NCBI GenBank assembly: GCA_035771175.1
Contig: CM069608.1
Coordinates: 14,784,019-14,848,018 of the forward strand
Direction of reading: 5' to 3'
DNA from: Paratinospora sagittata
Taxonomy: Eukaryota; Streptophyta; Magnoliopsida; Ranunculales; Menispermaceae
DNA: 64,000 nucleotides
Both the position numbers and the translations under genes were made by a program. Below are positions 11,907 through 23,085 of the stretch, one piece after another. The notes beneath the pieces are model-generated. The model was not told where the DNA came from and searched no databases. It saw nothing but the letters and a program-made list of their open reading frames with translations. Position 1 is the stretch's first letter. Each line of letters opens with the position of its first letter.

Positions 11907-12660
11907 ATAGGGGTGAGCTTAAAAGCCCAGTGGGTCATCTAAACGATTCACAACATTTTATCATGATATACACAAGAACATTACAAACAAGTTTCACACA
12001 TTAATCGTTGCAACATTAGATTGTTGAGTCGAGAATTTTATCACGTAAATCACGTACCTTTAGGAAATCAAGCCCAGGGTGGCACTACCCAAAAATTAGA
12101 AACTTGTTGGCGATATTCATCATGAATAACTGCCCCATAATAAACATTGGCGATATTCCTTAGAATAACGCCCCATAATAATCAATGACGATATTCCTTA
12201 GAATAACTGCCCCATATGTGTGATTCTTATCTTAATTGTGTTCTTTAGTGATGTCACACCATACATACAACCTAAGTATGATATTAATCGTATTCACAAG
12301 CCATATTCAAATTCTACTACACATAGTATCATGTCACAATGCCAAATATAATAATATTAACACATAAATTCTCTATGCTAATATTCCAAGTCATACATTT
12401 CATTATCATGCATTATAATTTATAAATGAGTCTCAAATATCACATGGATTGCATGCATCTAATTATCACCTAATCAAACAAGAAGTTATATTGACACACA
12501 TATCATCATGGCTATCAATCACAACATGGTATATATAAAATCATATACAATAGGCATGCATAAGCAATCTAATGATATTATAGACCTAATTAATTTAACA
12601 TTCCTATCTATATATCAAAATAAAATATTATGAAGGCCTAGAATCATCCCCACCTGAATC
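11907..12660. other. Unassigned repeat DNA right of element B
   Basis: There is no protein-coding signal. The phrase GAGCTTAAAAGCCCAGTGGGT near 11913 resembles the motif 'gagct...cagtgggtaaa' found inside T-family LTRs in reverse orientation. Short repeats GGCGATATTC...GCCCCATAATA occur three times at 12110-12210. I suspect the R/U5 side of another reverse-strand gypsy LTR, but cannot place its ends. Confidence 0.35.
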
Positions 12661-12884
12661 GCTAAATTTCAAATCACTTAAATTCCTTGTTACGCCTAGT
12701 ACTCAACCTGTACACGTATATTACGTTTGTTAATATAAATACTCATAAGAATGATTATGAGTGTAAAAATATATACATATATGTAGTGGTGGGATGTTTA
12801 AACAAGTATATATATATATATACATATATATAAAATAACATATTATAATGCCTTGTGATATGATATAATGATGTGTATGGTATA

Positions 12885-13275
12885 ACATGGTATAATATAA
12901 TATGTGGTATATATATAGGGTGTGGTGATGTGTGAGGCGTTTTGAAAAGGTGTGATATACAATATAATATATAATAGGTGCTAACATGATATAATACAAT
13001 ATGTGGTATATATATAAGGTGTGGTGATGTGTGGAGCATTTTGAAAAGGTGTGATATATAATATAATATATAATAGGTGATAACATGATATAATACAATA
13101 TGTGGTATATATATAAGGTGTGGTGATATGTGGGGCATTTTGAAAAGGTGTGATATATAATATAATATATAATAGGTGATAACATGATATAATACAATAT
13201 GTGGTATATATATAAGGTGTGGTGGTTTTGAAAAGGTGTTATATATAATATAATATATAATAGGTGTGCTGATGT
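12885..13275. repeat. 99-bp minisatellite, about four copies
   Basis: The anchor TGTGGTGATG recurs at 12921, 13020, 13119 and (as TGTGGTGG) 13218, an exact 99-base step. Each unit holds GTGGTATATATATA, a TTTTGAAAAGGTGT box and a run of ATATAATATATAATA. Because 99 is a multiple of three, open frames run across the array on the minus strand; these are a by-product of the period. The fourth unit is shortened. Confidence 0.92.
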
Positions 13276-13279
13276 GGAA

Positions 13280-13461
13280 CGTTTAAAAATCAAAAGGAAA
13301 TAGGGGAATTAAAGAAGAAGGGGGGCGCGGAAAGAGATGGCGTTGATGGTGGTGATGTTTGTGGCGATGTGGCGTGGGGAACAGAGCGAACAGAGAAAAA
13401 GGATGGAAAGGTGAGAAAAGAAAGACAGAGAAGAGAGAGGGGGTCTTGTGCGACTGGGTTT

Positions 13462-13496
<35 letters not shown>

Positions 13497-14180
13497 CCTG
13501 GCGAGAGCGAGAGAAGAAGGAGGAAGAATCGAAGTTGTAGCGGCAATGAGCAGCCACGGTAATGAGCGGCAGTGATGAATAGCAGCGGCTACAGACGGTG
13601 GCTCAACAGTGGCGATGAATCAAATGGAAGTTGCAGCGTGCGATGGCGGAGAAGAGAAGAGAGAAGAGAGAAAGGGGGAACGACGACGTTCGTGAATCGG
13701 GCAGCGATTTTGGTGAATATCAGATAGGGGTTTCGTTTGGTGATTTTGGAGTTGTAGCGAAGATAGAAGTTTGCCGGTTTTGAAGAAGGTGGCGACGAGT
13801 TGCAGCGGTTGGGTTTCGATAGAGAGAGTTGGGTTTTTGTGCGATTGGGTTTCGAGAGAAAGATGAGGTTTGTGCGATTGGTTTTTGTACGATTGAGGTT
13901 TTGAGAGAGAGAGGGGCGATATTGTAGGATCGCAGCTGTAGAGGGCGAGATTTGCAGCTGTAGAGGGCGAGATTTGCAGGATCGCAGTGCGAGATTGTAG
14001 CGGAGAGGGAAAAGTTGCAGATTGAAGAGCGAGATTGCAGCGAGATTGGCACGATTGGGTTTTGAAAGAGAGGCGATTTTGCAGGGCGAGTGAGATTGCA
14101 AGATAGCAAGGCGATGCCGTCGGAGGCGGCGAAGTAGGTGAGAGATTTTCGGCCTTTTTTTTTTTTTTTTCTGAATTTTC
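13280..14180. other. GA/CT-rich region with (GA)n run
   Basis: The plus strand is strongly purine-rich. It has a GA dinucleotide run at about 13464-13494 and many copies of the phrases GCGAGATTTGCAG and GATTGGGTTT (13830-14060). Long frames on both strands reflect this bias (Arg/Glu on one strand, Ser/Leu/Pro on the other) and are not credible proteins. A 17-base T run at about 14154-14170 ends the block. It could be the U3/R part of a reverse-strand LTR whose 5' leader is CT-rich, but this is a guess. Confidence 0.45.
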
Positions 14181-15424
14181 AAGGGAATTACATTTAATAA
14201 ACTTAAATTTGGACTGTTAAGTCAAAATAAAATGAATTAGTTTTTAACAACATAAGTTCAATATAAAACATATAAAATAATTAATTAAATTACTAAAAAT
14301 AAATTATGAGACATGCACAAACTAAAATCAGAATTGTAAATAATCTAAAAATAAATGAAAACACTCTAGAAAATACCTTCAAGCAAACTAGAACCCTAAA
14401 AAACTCAAAAACACACAAGAAAACCCTAATATGACCTAAACTTTAAAAATATGGAAAATATATTAAATTGACTCTATAAATTACAAAATTTGGAATCTTG
14501 AACTTTTATAATAATTAAAACCTAACTACTACCGAAAATGGAATTGAAAAATAAAAATCGAGCATACTACTTCTTAGTAAAATCTAGCCTCCAAAATCAA
14601 ATATTTCTACACTAGTTTTACAAAAAGCATAACCTAAAAATGCAAAATCAAGACCTAAAACTAAAAAAACAGAAAACTAATATTTTAAAAGCAAATCTAA
14701 GACTCTTAAATAACTTTAAAACAATCTAAAATATGAAAATAGAAATCAGTGACCGTGAATTTTAAGAAATTGTTTGATATGAATCTAAGAAAGTAAAAAA
14801 AAATAAAAAAAAATAAAGACATGCAAAACAAACAAATAAAGCAATAAGAATAATAGTGAGACAATAATTGAGAGCAGAATATTAAAAGAAATTAAGAACA
14901 TTATTAAGAAAAAAAGGAAACTTACAACCAAAAATCACTAAAGATCTCCTCCTTGATGTTCAAAGCAATAAAACGAAAATATAAACTAATCTAGACAGTA
15001 AAGAAAAGGAAAAAAAAAAAAGAGGAATATCAAAGATACATACCTAGGGGTCTATTTATAAGATATTTAGGCAAAAAAAAAAAAACAAGTTTCAGCTAAC
15101 TTCTAGTAGGGATAACACTGAAAAATGAGATTTTTCTTTTAAGAATTTGATTTAATCCTCTAACTCTTCAAGTTTATCCATTCTTCACCTCTTTGTCACT
15201 CATCTGATAACTGGGCGAATACTAGAACAATTGAGAATTGGGTCAAACAAACTCGGAATGAAGTGATCTCGTGCTTGTTGGAAAGGTTTCTTCAAGATCT
15301 TTCTATTGGTATATGACATGGCTAGTGAAAACTTTGGGAAGAACCCTTTTACAACAACTATGATCCAGTGTATCTTGACTAGAACAAATCTGTACAACCT
15401 CAATTCAATCAAGCAACTCGGATG
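14181..15424. other. A-rich noncoding DNA, probable host of S1 LTR
   Basis: This stretch is AT-rich and full of CCTAAAA-type words, with no supported gene. The text directly left of the TCTCC duplication (15425-15429) should continue at 39589, where a similar CCTAAAA-rich sequence is seen. It may be the interior of an unclassified LTR retroelement. I cannot identify it. Confidence 0.35.
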
Positions 15425-15928
15425 TCTCCTGTTAGCCCAATATTATAATCCAAGAGGGGGGGTGAATTAGACTTGGTGGATTTTCGCTTTACCTTTCGGT
15501 TAATATAATAAAACAAATTAAAGTACGTAGTAGGTAACAATCGAAATAAACAAATGCAGGAAAGATAAATGGACACAAAGATTTAGAGTGGTTCGGTTCC
15601 CCTTGAACCTACTTCCACTACCCAATCACCACGATCGGAGGATTTTCCAATACACTATTGGTTAACTTATGGGTGTGACTAGAAGCCGTTTACAGAAGCC
15701 AACACAAAGGCTTGGCTCATAGCCTTACACTAACCAACATAAGGCCTTGGTTAGAAAGCCACAAACGCTAACATACAGAAGGGCTTGGTTAGAAAGCCAC
15801 ACTCTAGCCTACACCAGGGCTTGGCTAGAAAGCCACACAGTAACCAACTTATAGGCTTGTTTACAAGCTGTACAAAATATGGTATAAATCTCGAGTTGAA
15901 TGTTTACAAGCCCTCTCAAAACGCTTTA

Positions 15929-15936
15929 TGATACCA
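15929..15936 (-). other. Primer-site remnant left of an N3 LTR
   Basis: TGATACCA followed by TTAAA is the reverse complement of the T-family primer-site core, placed exactly as if the LTR starting at 15942 were the 5' LTR of a reverse-strand element lying to the left. Only about 20 bases of that element's interior remain before S1 sequence resumes. The same LTR has a polypurine tract on its other side, so it was shared by two elements. Confidence 0.7.
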
Positions 15937-15941
15937 TTAAA

Positions 15942-17259
15942 CGTCACACCCCGCCTGGATGCTCCAAAACTAGCGGGACACTCACGGACGGGGAGCGAAT
16001 GCATTATAACAATAACCGGTGCGCGGAAACATGATTAAGTACAAGTCTGATTTTATTAATTTCAGAATATATTTGTACCTGAAATAGTTAAGGGAACATC
16101 CTCCCAAAATCCCCAATGAATAATACAAATGGTACAAAATGTGGGCCCAAAAACCTGCACCCAGTCCACCTTAATCTCCTGTGAAAAATTGGATAACAAC
16201 AGAGTGAGCTACACTCTCAGTGGGTAAAATAGTTCATGAATATAACAATTAATAAAGCAAACTTCATAATCAAATATCATAAATAACATCAGAGCATAAT
16301 AATCAATACAACATGTATGTATGCATTACACCGTCTCGTATTGGTTCCATGATTGTACGTCGCCTGAGTTCACGTACAGATGTCCCTCCCCAAGAGTAGC
16401 CAAGTTCTCATTGTACGTCCCTCCTCAAGAACGATGCCCTGGATTCACGTACAGATGTCCCTCCCCAGGAGTAGCCGGATTCTCATTGTACGTCCTTCTC
16501 CAGAGAAATATAATGAATAGTGAGCATTGCTTCTAACTATTCTATGAATCCTAAACCACATAAATCCCTAGGTGGTGCTTATATATGATGCCAATGCATG
16601 AACAGGTCCGGTCTTTACTTAACATTAGACAGGATTTGGCAACGTCTGCTGATCCTTATTAGGGTCAGTATCACTACGTGCAAGGTTAGGACATTCAATA
16701 TTACTTATACAAGCTGATAGCTTTCAAATAAGACCAACCAGATCAGTCTCCAGTTTGAGAGGTGAGACACGAGGTCTACTTAAATACCAATAGTCTAGAG
16801 CAGCATGCTGCCTCCCGTTCACTATTTAAAGTTACTGAGGACAAGATTGAGCTAGATTGACCACTAATTCGGCATAGCAACAGTGTAATACATGAACTTC
16901 AAATATACAAGTACAAGTATAAACATTATACGCAATAATGCAATGTAAATGAATAGTAGACATAATGATAAATGAATGTAAACGTTAATAAAAGTTATAA
17001 GACAAGCAAACCTATGTTTCGTTCCCCACCTTAAGATAAAAACTCATCTCTCGAACTGGCGCCTTCCCCTGAGCAGAATCGCGTTGCACCGTGAAGAGAG
17101 TCTCAAAAGAGAATAAAAACTCAAGATGAGTGAGAGAGAGAAGAAAAATCACAAGGAGAAGTGATTTTGGTGTGAGAAATGAGGAGGGTGGGTTCCTTAA
17201 ATAGGGAAAAAAGGTGCCCGAAGTTCCATTTTTTTTTTTTGCAAACCTAGGGTTTTACA
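15942..17259 (-). repeat. 3' LTR of N3 (1318 bp)
   Basis: It aligns along its length with the N2 LTRs at 42880-44253 and 52211-53578. The plus-strand start is CGTCACACCCC (T to C at the first base) and the end is GGTTTTACA. A TATA-like TATTTAAG lies at 17196-17203 on the minus strand. Unusually, internal-type signals lie on both sides: primer-site remnant on the left, polypurine tract on the right. Confidence 0.85.
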
Positions 17260-17278
17260 CTCTACCCCCCTTAAAAGG
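17260..17278 (-). other. Polypurine tract of N3
   Basis: On the minus strand CCTTTTAAGGGGGGTAGAG abuts the LTR start. The same tract occurs in N2 (44254-44272), and N1 has a close match ending at 38386. Confidence 0.85.
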
Positions 17279-17293
17279 ATTTCGCCCTCAAAA

Positions 17294-17785
17294 TCAGTCC
17301 AAGTAGTCATGATTGCTATCAACGTGAGATTCACCGTCGTTATCATCATTTGCTAGCTCAGGGTAGTGCTTGTAAGGTTCCTGAATAGCACTGTGGCCAA
17401 TGGAATCCTCAAAATCATGAAACCATGGGGAGCAAATGGAGTTGGATTCGTCCTCAGAAGGTTCTGACCTTTGCCTAACAGATGGTGGTGTAGGGCTCTG
17501 CTGGTTGCATCGTTTAAGGGGAGGTAGGTTGAGTGGTGGGATGCTTTTTCGTGTTGTTGCTCGAATTCGGCCGCCTGACAATTTTGGTATAAGATCCTGC
17601 CAAGATGAGGGCACGGGATTGTGTCGGGCAAAACTGTTACGAAAAAGCCATGCACGCTCTGGCAATAAGGATCGCTGTATGTGGGGCGATGGAGTTGGTG
17701 ATGCAAACTAGTTGACTTGACTCAGAACCTGAAGGAGTCGCCACCGGTTGCCAAAGAGGCCATTTGCGTGTGTGCATCACTACAT
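17294..17785 (-). pseudogene. ORF-Y of N3, between pol and 3' LTR
   Basis: This extra frame of about 163 codons starts with ATG at 17785 and ends in TGA at 17294-17296, sixteen bases inside the polypurine tract. It is shifted once near 17670, so the C-terminal 123 codons read from MPERAWLFRNSF. The readable protein has SWQDLIPKLSGGRIR, a Pro/Arg-rich middle (PPLNLPPLKRC), a Ser/Glu patch (RQRSEPSEDESNS) and an acidic end (ANDDNDGES). I see no signal peptide, membrane segment, cysteine pattern or catalytic motif. The same frame is at 44288-44767 in N2, and N1 keeps only its first codons. It sits where env would be, but nothing supports an envelope role. Its function is unknown. Confidence 0.6.
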
Positions 17786-17904
17786 CCATCAGTATTATTT
17801 TCAGACATCTGCATAGTTATTTAAGTGAAACGATGTATTAAGATATTTATAAACAAAGTTCCATCATTTTATTGATAAGTGAAATAGTACAATGTATCAC
17901 AGCA

Positions 17905-20465
17905 TCAATAATTACTAGAAAATAATTCAGGGTGTTTCTGTTTAATTGTTGCTTCTAGTTCCCATGTTGCTTCCTCAACTCCGTGGTGATCCTAGAGCAC
18001 TTTCACAAGAGGTATGCTACACCGCCTTAGTTCTTGAGTTTTTCTATCCAAAATCTGTATCGCTATCTCCTAATAGTTGTCTCCTTCTTTAACCCTAACC
18101 TCGGCTAGGGGTATGATACGTGAAAAACGTCATGAACCTTAGACATGGACGATGGAAGGGATAGACGATAGGCTAGTTTGCCAATACGTTCAATGATCTG
18201 AAATGAACCGATATACCGTGGGGAGGGCTTTCCCTTGATCCCAAAGCGTTTGACACCTCTTGTAGGTTGAACTTTTAGAAAAACCAAGTCCCCCTTATCA
18301 TATTCTAGAGGCTGTCTTCGCTTGTCAGCATAGCTTTCTGTCGACTTCGTACAACACGAAGTCTCTCCTTTACTAGTGTGATATTCTCATAATTCTCTTG
18401 AACTAGTTCAGGCCCCAACTGTGGTCGATCTGCCATATCTAACCAGCATATCGGAGATCTGCAAGGGTAACCATAGAGAACCTCATACAGTGCCTTGCCG
18501 ATACTAGTTTGGTAGATGTTGTTGTATACAAACTTAGCCAAATGTAAGTGTTTTGCCCATCCGTCATGAAAGTCCAAAATGCAGCACCGTAACATATCCT
18601 CCAAGATCTGGATCAGACGCTCTGACTGCCCATCAGCCTTAGGGTGAAAGGTTGTGCTCATGGTGATCCTACAACTTATTATACTCTGAAGGCTTTGCCA
18701 AAACTTTGATGTGAATCGAGGGTCTTGATCAGAGAAGATCGTAAGTGGTATGCCATGAAGGTGCACAATCTCTCTTTCATACAGTTCGGCAAGCTTGGCG
18801 GGGTTATCCGTGAACTTTATTGGTAAAAAGTGTGCAGACTTTATGAGTCTGTCAATGATAACCCAGACAACATCTTGCCCTTTATTATTTCGAGGCAAGG
18901 CCGTAACAAAATCCATTGTGATGTTCTCCCACTTCCATTCTCCAATAGGTAAAGGCTGGAGAAGTCTAGAGGGAAGTCTACGTTCTACCTTAACTTGCTG
19001 ACAAACAAGACATCGAGCAACAAAGTCTGCAATTGCCTTCTTCATTCTAGAAAACCAGAATTGTCGCTTGATATCCTTGTACATCTTGTCACCTCTAAGA
19101 TGCATAGTGAACCTCGAACAATGCATCTCAGTGCGCACTTTATTCCGAACTTCAGAATCGTTCGGTAGACAAAGACGTTTTTTTATAGAAAACGACCCCT
19201 TCTTCAGAGACCGATCAGTGAGGAAGGTCTGTCTGTTGAGTAGAAGTTGTTGTTTCTCCATTAACATAGGGTCGTTGGCTTGAGCTGCTGAAATCTTTCG
19301 AACCAGCTCAAAGTTGGCTGATAATTGAGAGAGTTGTGATCTTGCTCCCTCCTCAATCAGTTGTAGGTTAAAATTCTCTATCTCTGTAGCCAACTTCCCC
19401 ATCTCGAAGTTAAGAGTGCAAGCAACATAAGATTTTCTACTCAAGGCATTAACCACAACATTGGCCTTACCGGGATGGTACTGGAGTTTAAAGTCATAAT
19501 CTCTCTGAGTGTAGATGTACTTAAGACTCTTGTGATCTGAGAACACCTCAAACTGTTCACCTTATAAGCAAGTCATGCGTTGGGTAATTACCCTCATGAA
19601 TCTTCAGTTGCCTCGAAGCATATGCAACAACTTGGCCTTCTTGCATTAGTACTGCAGCCAAGCCTTGGAGAGAGGTGTCAGTGTACACTAAAAATCCAAC
19701 TCCATTTCGTGGAGTGATTAGTACCGGTGCTGTCGTGAGGCGCTTCTTCAATTCCTGAAATTAAGGTTCACAGGCAAGATTCTAGATGAATCGCACATCC
19801 TTCTAAGTGAGCTTGGTCATAGGTTCAGCAATCTTTGTGAAATCCTTGATGAAGCGTCTGCAATAGCTAGCCAAACCAAGAAAACTCTTAATCTGAGTAA
19901 CAGTGGTAGGCTGCTTCCAGTTTAAAACTGCTTCAACCTTAGAAGGATTCACCTCAATGCCATTGCCTGAAACAACATGGCCTAGGAATTGAACTCGCTT
20001 CGCCCAAAATACGCACTTACTCAACTTTGCGTACAACTGATGGCTTCTCAAGGTCTAGAGAGCAATCTTAAGATGTATCTTATGGTCTTCCTCGGTTGAG
20101 GAATATATCAAGATATATCATCCACAAAGACCACCACAAATCGGTCCAAATATAGCCTGAAAATGCGGTTCATCAAATCCATGAACGCAACAGGTTCATT
20201 TGTTAGACCGAACGACATGACCAAAAACTCGTAATGACCGTACCGAGTTCTGAATGTCATCTTGGTAATGTCCGACTCTCTGATCTGGAGTTGATGATAA
20301 CCAGATCGTAAATCAATCTTAGAGAAGTACTTGGCATCTCTAAGTTGGTCGAACAAGTCATCGATCCTGGGCAACGAGTATCTGTTCTTAATGGTAATGT
20401 TATTCAACTTGCGATAGTCGATGCAAAATCATAATAAACCATCCACTTTGCGAACAAAAAACATT
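17905..20465 (-). pseudogene. pol: pol of N3 (RT, RNase H, integrase, chromodomain-like)
   Basis: RT is at 20465-19800 in sense order ([16 protein letters not shown], then [10 protein letters not shown] at the catalytic box), RNase H at 19750-19400 ([29 protein letters not shown]), and integrase at 19400-18100. The integrase keeps its first Asp in ITMDFVTALP and its Glu in QSERLIQILED; the second Asp box reads FSDQDPRF. The zinc part shows CLVCQQVKVERR. The GPF-like segment and chromodomain-like tail run to a TGA at 17905-17907. Frameshifts lie near 20105, 19780, 19550 and 18295. Compared with N1, about 80 codons between protease and RT are missing near 20570. Confidence 0.88.
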
Positions 20466-20469
20466 GAAG

Positions 20470-21045
20470 CACCCTAGGGTGATGAACTTTTCTTGATGAA
20501 GCTATTACTCTCTAATTCCTTCAGTTGTTTGTCCAATTTAGATATTACCGGGACATCGTGTACTTCGAGAGGGTACAGTGCTGGTGATTCATTGTCATCA
20601 CCTAGGATAGAGCTCGAAGCTTTGCCTTGAGAAGTGCAACAGTCGAGTTGTGTATCCATTTCCTCGTTCCTTGAATCTTGTCAAACTCCCCCGTGGGCAA
20701 GGTTAATTGAAATTGCTTCTTCATGCAATCGATATTTGCATTCAGTGGTGCAAGCCAATCCATGCCGAGGATGATGTCAAAGTTTTCAATGTCCATCACA
20801 AAAAGATCTGCATATATTATATGTTCTGCATTCGAAGCTCAAATCGGGAACACTGCAAATTCACATTAGTACCAGATCCTAATGGTAATGGTGATGTGAC
20901 ATGGATTATGATGTCTGCGGGTTCAAGATGCAACCCTCAATGTCTTACCAATGAAGAAGATATAAGGGAATGCCTAGCACCCGAATCGAACAAGACATGC
21001 ATTATTGTATTGAACAAGGAAAATGTACCTTCGACTACATTGTTG
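20470..21045 (-). pseudogene. pol: Protease and PR-RT linker of N3
   Basis: Readable parts are DIENFDIILGMDWLAPLNA (20700-20799), the trailing CMKKQFQLTLPTGEF, and the linker words [13 protein letters not shown] (about 20560-20590). In sense order the linker jumps straight to [11 protein letters not shown], deleting the stretch that in other copies contains FLNDLPGLPP. The DSG active-site region near 21000 is out of frame. Confidence 0.75.
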
Positions 21046-22315
21046 TCTGGGAAGGGTTGTTGAGCGATGGCAAACGCTCTGCCCTGGTTCCGTTGCCCTT
21101 GGTTCTGCCTGGGTTGGGCATTAGCAGCAGGTGGGGCTTATTGGACTGCAACAGCGAGAACAGGTTGCTGAAGGTGGGGGCAAACATTTCTTACATGGCC
21201 CTACTGGCCGAAGTTGAAACACGCCAGCCTCTGCTATTAATGGTTCTGTTTGCCATGCTGATTGTGGTGCTGACAACCACTCCTACCATTGCCATTTTGA
21301 CGGGCATCCCTGCCATTTCGGCCTCCTCGGCCATGATTGCAAAAACCCTGGTGGCCAAGGTTAGATGGTTCAGCAGCAAGTGCCGTGGACTCATTCTTCT
21401 AAATAGGGGCTGGGAGGGCTGGGTTTTGATTATAGTAGGGCTTCTTCTTGTTGCCTTGTTGTGAGCCCTATTGGGAAAACGTTGGAGGCCATCTTTCCCT
21501 ATTCATTATTTGCTCCTGCTTAAAGCTCATGGCCTTGTCAACGACCTCCCTATAAATCTTGAGATCCAAGATTGACAAGGCTTGTTGCATGTCAGGACGA
21601 AGACCATTGTAGAATTTCTCGGTCTTATCTTGCTCCGTTGAGATGGTGGAGAGAGAGTAGATCGATAATTTTTAAACCTGACAGCATACTCCCTGACTGT
21701 CATGCCACCTTGGTATAGCTTGGTGAACTCCTGACACTTCTGCCTCTTCACAGCGCCGGGGAAGTACTCATCAATAAACAATGACTCGAACCGCTGCCAA
21801 GTCATGTCCGTGGTATTGACCATTGGGTCCTCCTTCACTATTATCCACCATGTATTTGCTCCACCAATAAGTTGGTAGGACGCAAGTGAAATCTTTCGAG
21901 CCTCATCAACTCCCATAACATCGAGAGCCAGCCATTTTTGCACCTCCTCCGCATCAATAGTGCCAGCAAAAGTAAGGGGTTGTAGCCTCTTATATTTCGT
22001 AATCTGGTTGGTTTGAGTCTCTGACCAAGATCTGACAGGTGCCTGAACAGCGACAACCTGATTGGCAGCAGTCTCACGAACGACCGTCTGAACAGTTACT
22101 TTCTTCGCCTCTATAAATCTGGCGAAAAAGACTTCCATAGTCGAAGGCATGGCAAAGGATGTGGGCTGGGGTGGCACTACCTGTCCAAACTTAATGGCCG
22201 TGCCGGGTGTAGCCTGCGCTGTCGTTGGAGGGGGCGGTTCCTGGTTCTGAATCTCAGGAGGTGCCTCCTCTGCTGGACGGACAGTGTGTGGTCTTCCTCT
22301 CTTCCTAGTTTGCAT
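21046..22315 (-). pseudogene. gag: gag of N3
   Basis: The ATG at 22315 opens MQTRKRGRPHTVRPAEEAPP, the start shared by all T-family gag copies. The 262-codon frame holds the gag core (KEDPMVNTTDMTWQRFE; DEYFPGAVKRQKCQEF) and shifts near 21660. A Gly/Arg/Asn-rich part and a damaged zinc knuckle (about 21185-21230; second Cys replaced by Phe, plus a stop) precede the protease. A pyrimidine run ending TTTGCTAG lies just before the start codon. Confidence 0.85.
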
Positions 22316-23085
22316 TTTCTCACTAGCAAAGAGAAAATAAAATCATGATTTTAGGAACTGTAGCCAAGTCTAATGTTATGATATTCTCAACAATAAGTCC
22401 AAGAGTACTGCAATATAAAAACCACCTATTTTTCTAAGTATAGTGTAAGGTTTTTGTTGAGGAATCAAAGAATCTTATGTGCCTCATATGTTTGGCCATG
22501 GTGTAAAACAAGGTTAGAATGTTTATATAATAAGTATAAAACTTTGCAAGTATTTCAAATGTTTTGGTTTTGGTTTTTGTGAACATACATATTCATTGAA
22601 AATCCACACAGTCATAAAAATTCTAAGATTTTCCTCGGTAAATATCCTGATCTAACATTCTATCGTAATCTTATGTATTCAAACTCTTTCGCTTAGTCTT
22701 CTTGACTATTATCCAAATTCGTGTGTCCCATACCACATGAATTTGGTAAAAAGGGTTCAACAAAGTTAAGTTGTATGAACACGGTCTCTACAAAACATCG
22801 GTCGAAAAAGAGTTCACTAATAGTATCGTCCAAGTTTACTCGTCCCATACCGTGTAAATTTAGTGATAATGTTAGTAATACAACTTTTCCCAAATGTTTC
22901 TTTTCACACAAGGTCGTGAGTTTTCTTACTTCCACATTTTATTTAGTATCCTCCAATTTTGTTGTATCCCATACCACTCCAAATTTAGTGATACAAAAGA
23001 AATAATGGTTGTAAGTCGGCCCACCAAAGATAGTCTTAAACAAAACATTTTCATTCATATATAAGAATTTTTACAATGCCAGTAA
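22316..23085 (-). other. Conserved ORF-X to gag spacer of N3
   Basis: This is noncoding and collinear with the spacers at 3203, 32163 and 49472. The three repeats on the GGTATGGGACACA theme are seen in reverse complement around 22715-22745, 22830-22860 and 22950-22990. Confidence 0.65.

Noticed and set aside
12730..13293. A 187-codon frame on the minus strand with His/Tyr/Ile repeats
   Set aside because: The 99-bp minisatellite is a multiple of three and lacks stops in these frames by chance; the composition is not protein-like.
13589..14182. Ser/Leu/Pro-rich frames of 197 and 129 codons
   Set aside because: They arise from CT-rich strand bias and short repeats; there is no domain or start context.
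17294..17785. ORF-Y as an envelope gene
   Set aside because: There is no signal peptide, membrane segment or cysteine pattern; position alone is not enough.
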